Part shown: positions 5,235 through 6,015 of the stretch, one piece after another
Numbering within the stretch: position 1 is the stretch's first letter
Layout: every line of letters begins with the position of its first letter
NCBI GenBank assembly: GCA_023425615.1
Contig: JAFACJ010000825.1
Span: forward strand, 1 to 6,015
DNA: 6,015 nucleotides
Reading direction: 5' to 3'
From: Actinomycetes bacterium
GTDB lineage: Bacteria; Actinomycetota; Actinomycetes; Streptosporangiales; Streptosporangiaceae
Made by a program: the position numbers and the translations under genes
Notes under the pieces: model-generated
Databases searched by the model: none
The model's input: only the letters and a program-made list of their open reading frames with translations
Told to the model about the DNA's origin: nothing

Positions 5235-6015
5235 TCAAGTGCGCGGGTCGGCCTGTCGCGGAGCGGCCATGATCTCGTGTGCGGCGCGGACGCCCGATTC
5301 GACGGCGCCGTCGATGTAGCCGGGCCAGCGGGTGGCGGTCTCGGTGCCCGCCCAGTGCAGGGCGCCGACCGGGGCGCGGAGGGCGTGCCCGAAGCGGGTG
5401 AGGGCGCCGGGGGTGGTGAAGGCGCCGTAGCAGCCGCGGGTGTACTCCTCCTCCGCCCAGTCGCGTTCCAAGAAGGCGATGGGGTTGCGGGCGGCGGAGC
5501 CGAAGTAGGACGCCAGGTCCTCCAGGACGCGGGCGCGGCGGGTGGCGGGGTCGAGGCGTGCCGCGGCGTCGGCGTGGCGGCCTTCCAGGAAGCCGACGAG
5601 GACGCCGGGAGCCCCCGACGGCGGTGTGTTGTCGTAGACGATCCCGAAGGGGCGGCGGTCGCTGACGACCTGCCCGCTGAGGCCCTTCTCGCGCCAGAAG
5701 GGAGTGTCGTAGGCGACGTTGACCTTGATGACGCGGCCCATCGGCATGCGCTGGACGAGCTGGTCGCGGTCGCCGGGCAGGCCGGGCGTGTAGCCGATCC
5801 GCGCCGCCAGGGGCGGGGGGACGGCGACGACGGCGTGGCGGGCGCGGATCGACGCCGCCGCGGTGCGCACCGTGACGGCGTCGTCCGTCCACGCGATCTC
5901 CGTCACCGGCGAGCCCAGGCGGACGGCGTCGCCGAGCTCACCGGCGAGCTCCAGGGCGATGCGCTGGGTGCCGCCGACGACCCGGTCCTGCTGTCCGCCG
6001 CCGGTGGTGTCGATG
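5235..6015 (-). CDS. Flavin monoamine oxidase (MAO-type), C-terminal part (5' end outside window)
   Basis: About 260 residues are visible, continuing past the right edge; family members are usually around 450 residues, so the N-terminal Rossmann FAD-binding part is off-window. Such enzymes oxidise amines to imines with O2, releasing H2O2. Visible landmarks follow the MAO pattern: QDRVVGGTQRIALELA near the left of the fragment, then HAVVAVPPPLAARI, RMPMGRVIKVNVAYDTPFW with the Lys that matches the conserved flavin-contacting Lys (Lys296 in human MAO-B), EEEYTRGCYGAFTTPG, and the C-terminal FAD motif HWAGTETATRWPGYIDGAVE. The Cys of GCY aligns with the cysteine that carries covalent FAD in MAO-A/B, and the Tyr of GCY and of WPGY match the two aromatic-cage tyrosines. 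Substrate cannot be decided from this fragment; putrescine oxidase-like and other monoamine oxidases share these motifs. It ends eight bases before the next gene. Confidence 0.93.
   Translation of the reverse strand, partial: IDTTGGGQQDRVVGGTQRIALELAGELGDAVRLGSPVTEIAWTDDAVTVRTAAASIRARHAVVAVPPPLAARIGYTPGLPGDRDQLVQRMPMGRVIKVNVAYDTPFWREKGLSGQVVSDRRPFGIVYDNTPPSGAPGVLVGFLEGRHADAAARLDPATRRARVLEDLASYFGSAARNPIAFLERDWAEEEYTRGCYGAFTTPGALTRFGHALRAPVGALHWAGTETATRWPGYIDGAVESGVRAAHEIMAAPRQADPRT

Noticed and set aside
3697..5319. 540-codon plus-strand open frame across several minus-strand genes
   Set aside because: It crosses the DGPF, DUF998 and unknown genes and their intergenic promoter, and its translation is His/Arg/Pro/Gly-rich without family features; this is a typical GC-bias artefact.
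5227..5892. Extension of the 174-residue protein frame upstream to about 396 residues
   Set aside because: The added part is Arg/Pro/His-rich shadow sequence inside the amine oxidase gene, which has clear family motifs in its own frame.

Overview
The window is very GC-rich with strong G/C third-position bias and actinobacterial gene families. The organism is most likely a filamentous actinomycete, perhaps of the Streptosporangiales/Thermomonosporaceae type; that placement is an impression from protein style, not a phylogenetic result. Six protein genes are visible, and two of them run off the window edges.

Layout. The left edge holds the C-terminal part of a plus-strand kelch-like beta-propeller protein (2-526). 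It converges on a block of five minus-strand genes. Read in transcription order from the right edge, these are: the C-terminal part of an MAO-type flavin amine oxidase (5235-6015); a closely spaced 174-residue protein of unknown function (4702-5226); a 135-base intergenic region with a weak hairpin, an A/T tract and a likely ECF-sigma promoter (TGTCGA, 17 bases, CGT); a DUF998-type membrane protein (3937-4566); a YCII/DGPF-domain protein (3552-3905); an ECF42-type sigma factor with the long C-terminal extension (2267-3529); and a PP2C-like/Ser-Thr kinase fusion protein (546-2222).

How the genes may work together. ECF42 sigma factors are known to be encoded beside DGPF proteins and to use their C-terminal extension instead of a classical anti-sigma factor. 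DUF998, DGPF and sigma genes sit 31 and about 20 bases apart behind one promoter-like site, so they look like a self-activated operon. The kinase gene follows 44 bases later with its own Shine-Dalgarno and a possible extended -10. It may be read through from the sigma operon or transcribed separately.

Most notable point. The kinase domain keeps every catalytic motif. The fused N-terminal PP2C domain, however, has lost two acidic residues at positions that normally bind metal (Ser115 in HIGSSR and Asn189 in CSNGL). This suggests an active kinase carrying a degenerate phosphatase domain as a sensor or regulatory module, next to an ECF sigma factor that lacks a classical anti-sigma partner. No RNA genes, CRISPR arrays, insertion sequences or long repeats were seen.
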